From JAGGZI01 sp964399605 (GTDB taxonomy: Archaea > Aenigmatarchaeota > Aenigmatarchaeia > PWEA01 > JAGHBM01), in NCBI GenBank assembly GCA_964399605.1, contig CAYNRH010000007.1:1-23015 (forward strand): a DNA stretch of 23,015 bases. The letters run 5' to 3'. This document shows positions 22,047 through 23,015 of this stretch, piece after piece; position 1 is the first letter of the stretch; each line of letters begins with the position of its first letter. The notes under the pieces are model-generated. The model saw nothing but the letters and a program-made list of their open reading frames with translations, made no database searches and was not told the DNA's origin. Position numbers and translations under genes: made by a program.

Positions 22047-22250
22047 GTATCTGGACTCGGTTAAGAGCACGCCAAATACAGATCAACCGAACCTAACCCT
22101 TAATCTTTTGGCAACACTCTTAGACCCAGATTAGAGCTTATTAGGCACAGGCTTCATATGGTGAGATAAGTCCAGCCACCATATTAATTATCGGAAGCCT
22201 AACAGAGGCAACCTGAGCCACCCTTTTCAAGGGCAACCGAATTGTCCTAC
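22047..22250 (-). ncRNA. candidate structured RNA of about 200 nt, family not recognised
   Basis: The 294-base gap between the dehydrogenase and pcm holds a G/C-richer block that folds as a multibranched unit. On the minus strand the ends pair (GGAC..CGGTT near 22246-22233 with AACCG-A-GTCC near 22062-22053). Inside: CCCTT/AAGGG (about 22221-22233), a small GCCT/AGGC hairpin, a long stem AGGCTTC/GAAGCCT stacked on ATATGGTG/CACCATAT (22149-22200), and TAAGAG/CTCTTA with GCCAAA/TTTGGC and AGAT/ATCT (about 22063-22117). A TATA-like TTATTTATTT centred near 22278 and a T-run at 22039-22043 fit minus-strand transcription. I looked for RNase P RNA and SRP RNA signatures and did not find them. It could also be a leader of the dehydrogenase mRNA. 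Confidence 0.5.
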
Positions 22251-22304
22251 GGAATTATTATTTTTTTTAACTGAAATAAATAACTATCGTCGACATTTGT
22301 CTAT

Positions 22305-22985
22305 TTAAACGATTCCATGCTCTCCTTTTAATGGGACAAATCTGAAATATCCTTTTTCTTCAATTTCTTTCAATTCTGAACCTTCTTTTTCGAAAAGAAC
22401 CATTCTCTGATTGAAAATATTGCCTATTGGTGCTACGAGCTTACCTCCTTCTTTTAATTGCTCCTTTAATGGTTTTGGAACTTTTGGCGTTGCTGCTGTT
22501 ATTATAATTCTATCAAACCCTTTTTCTGTCAAATTGGTTGAAAAGCGTTTACGGAAAAATTCCTTTGGTAAACCCAAACTTCCATCTCCGTGAATAGCTT
22601 CCACGTTCTTTAAGCCTGTTTTTGATATGTTATTCCTTGCAAAATCTGCTAACCATTCATTTATCTCTACTGTGTAAATTTTTCCCTTTGGACCAACCAA
22701 ATACCCAAGCAGTGCTGCCTGCCATCCAGAGCCTGCGCCTATTTCCAGTATTTTTTGACCAGGTTTAACATCCAGCATCTCAGTCATTGTTACAACCGTA
22801 TAAGGCTGAGAAATAGTTTGCCCATGGCCAATTGGTAAAGGATAATCTATGTAGGCACTTCCTCTGTACTTCTCAGGAACGAAATACTCCCTCTTTATTT
22901 TCCTGAGAGCTTCTTCCAGTCTTTTGGATCTAAGAACTCCAAGCGATTTTAAACTCTTTATCAAACCTTCCAATGTTTCGGGCAT
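22305..22985 (-). CDS. pcm: protein-L-isoaspartate O-methyltransferase
   Basis: 226 residues, SAM-dependent repair enzyme that methylates isoaspartyl residues in damaged proteins. The family-specific N-terminal part (EALRKIKREYFVPE with YIDYPLPIGHGQTISQPY, about 24-63) is present, including the GHGQTIS substrate loop. Motif I for SAM is ILEIGAGSGWQAALLG (about 79-94), then the acidic VEINEWL, GDGSLG (motif II area) and RIIITAATPKVP. PGQKI, conserved before motif I, is complete. Length is normal. No overlapping genes; the window ends 30 bases upstream of the ATG, so its promoter is only partly visible (AT-rich). Confidence 0.95.
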   Translation of the reverse strand: MPETLEGLIKSLKSLGVLRSKRLEEALRKIKREYFVPEKYRGSAYIDYPLPIGHGQTISQPYTVVTMTEMLDVKPGQKILEIGAGSGWQAALLGYLVGPKGKIYTVEINEWLADFARNNISKTGLKNVEAIHGDGSLGLPKEFFRKRFSTNLTEKGFDRIIITAATPKVPKPLKEQLKEGGKLVAPIGNIFNQRMVLFEKEGSELKEIEEKGYFRFVPLKGEHGIV

Positions 22986-23015
22986 AATAATAATTAGAAA
23001 AAAAGAAATAAAAAA

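Noticed and set aside
22050..22080. tRNA D-arm-like GGACTCGGTTAAGAGC
   Set aside because: No matching acceptor stem, anticodon arm or T loop could be built around it; the bases are better explained by the long paired stems.
22012..22086. N-terminal extension of the 2-hydroxyacid dehydrogenase
   Set aside because: The extra residues are not family-like and would cover the TATA box and part of the structured RNA block.
22047..22250. RNase P RNA or SRP RNA
   Set aside because: The conserved GAGGAAAGUCC, ACAGA and GGCUUA elements of RNase P RNA and the GGAA-loop/AGCA of SRP helix 8 were not found in the right order on either strand.

Overview
The window is archaeal. It carries archaeal/eukaryal-type ribosomal proteins (L31e, L39e, S19e), the start of aIF6, an RNase P protein (Rpr2/Rpp21 type), FEN1 with a PCNA-binding tail, a PDCD5-family protein, and a radical SAM protein of the tetraether-lipid (Tes/MJ0619) group. 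Promoters are TATA boxes about 25-30 bases before start codons, many apparently giving leaderless or very short-leader mRNAs. Internal or leadered genes have GGTG/GGTGAT Shine-Dalgarno sites. Two tRNA genes are interrupted by introns, and one of them has fitted bulge-helix-bulge motifs. The genome is AT-rich and genes are packed with little spacing. A draft DPANN-type or other small archaeal genome fits, but I cannot place the lineage from this window. A run of exactly 100 Ns (14630-14729) marks an assembly gap.

Layout. 1-4602 is mostly minus strand: DUF192, a divergent PEP carboxykinase and an RNase P protein form one operon; S19e, PDCD5, L39e and L31e form a second; an EF-Tu domain-II-like protein and aIF6 follow, with one small unknown gene pointing the other way. 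4756-9263 is accessory: an acyltransferase-like membrane protein, a membrane protein overlapping a winged-helix gene, a triple-repeat protein, a double-HAD protein and an AT-rich Cdc48-N-like small protein. 9359-11846 holds tRNA-Gly(TCC) with two non-canonical introns, an operon of an adenosine-specific-kinase family protein, an isochorismatase-family hydrolase and a HIT protein with a charged tail, then tRNA-Trp(CCA) with an 83-nt intron. 11861-14624 has a 61-bp exact tandem repeat, a helix-turn-helix regulator with a PAP2-like membrane protein, and the Tes-like radical SAM protein. After the gap come FEN1, a K+-dependent-type membrane pyrophosphatase, a small membrane protein, a frameshifted AAA+/DUF4143 ATPase, a secreted membrane-anchored protein, a VanZ-like protein, a 5'-nucleotidase-like HAD, a 2-hydroxyacid dehydrogenase, a structured candidate RNA, and protein-L-isoaspartate methyltransferase.

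The most interesting signals are the tRNA-Gly gene, whose introns at 29/30 (15 nt) and 59/60 (154 nt) each have a four-pair central helix and two 3-nt bulges that restore a normal tRNA; the tRNA-Trp intron, which carries an antisense element placed by the box D +5 rule exactly on C34; a roughly 200-nt multibranched RNA candidate at 22047-22250 that I cannot assign; and enzymes with key catalytic residues replaced (HIT nucleophile His to Asn, second HAD domain Asp to Met). No CRISPR, transposase or phage genes were seen.
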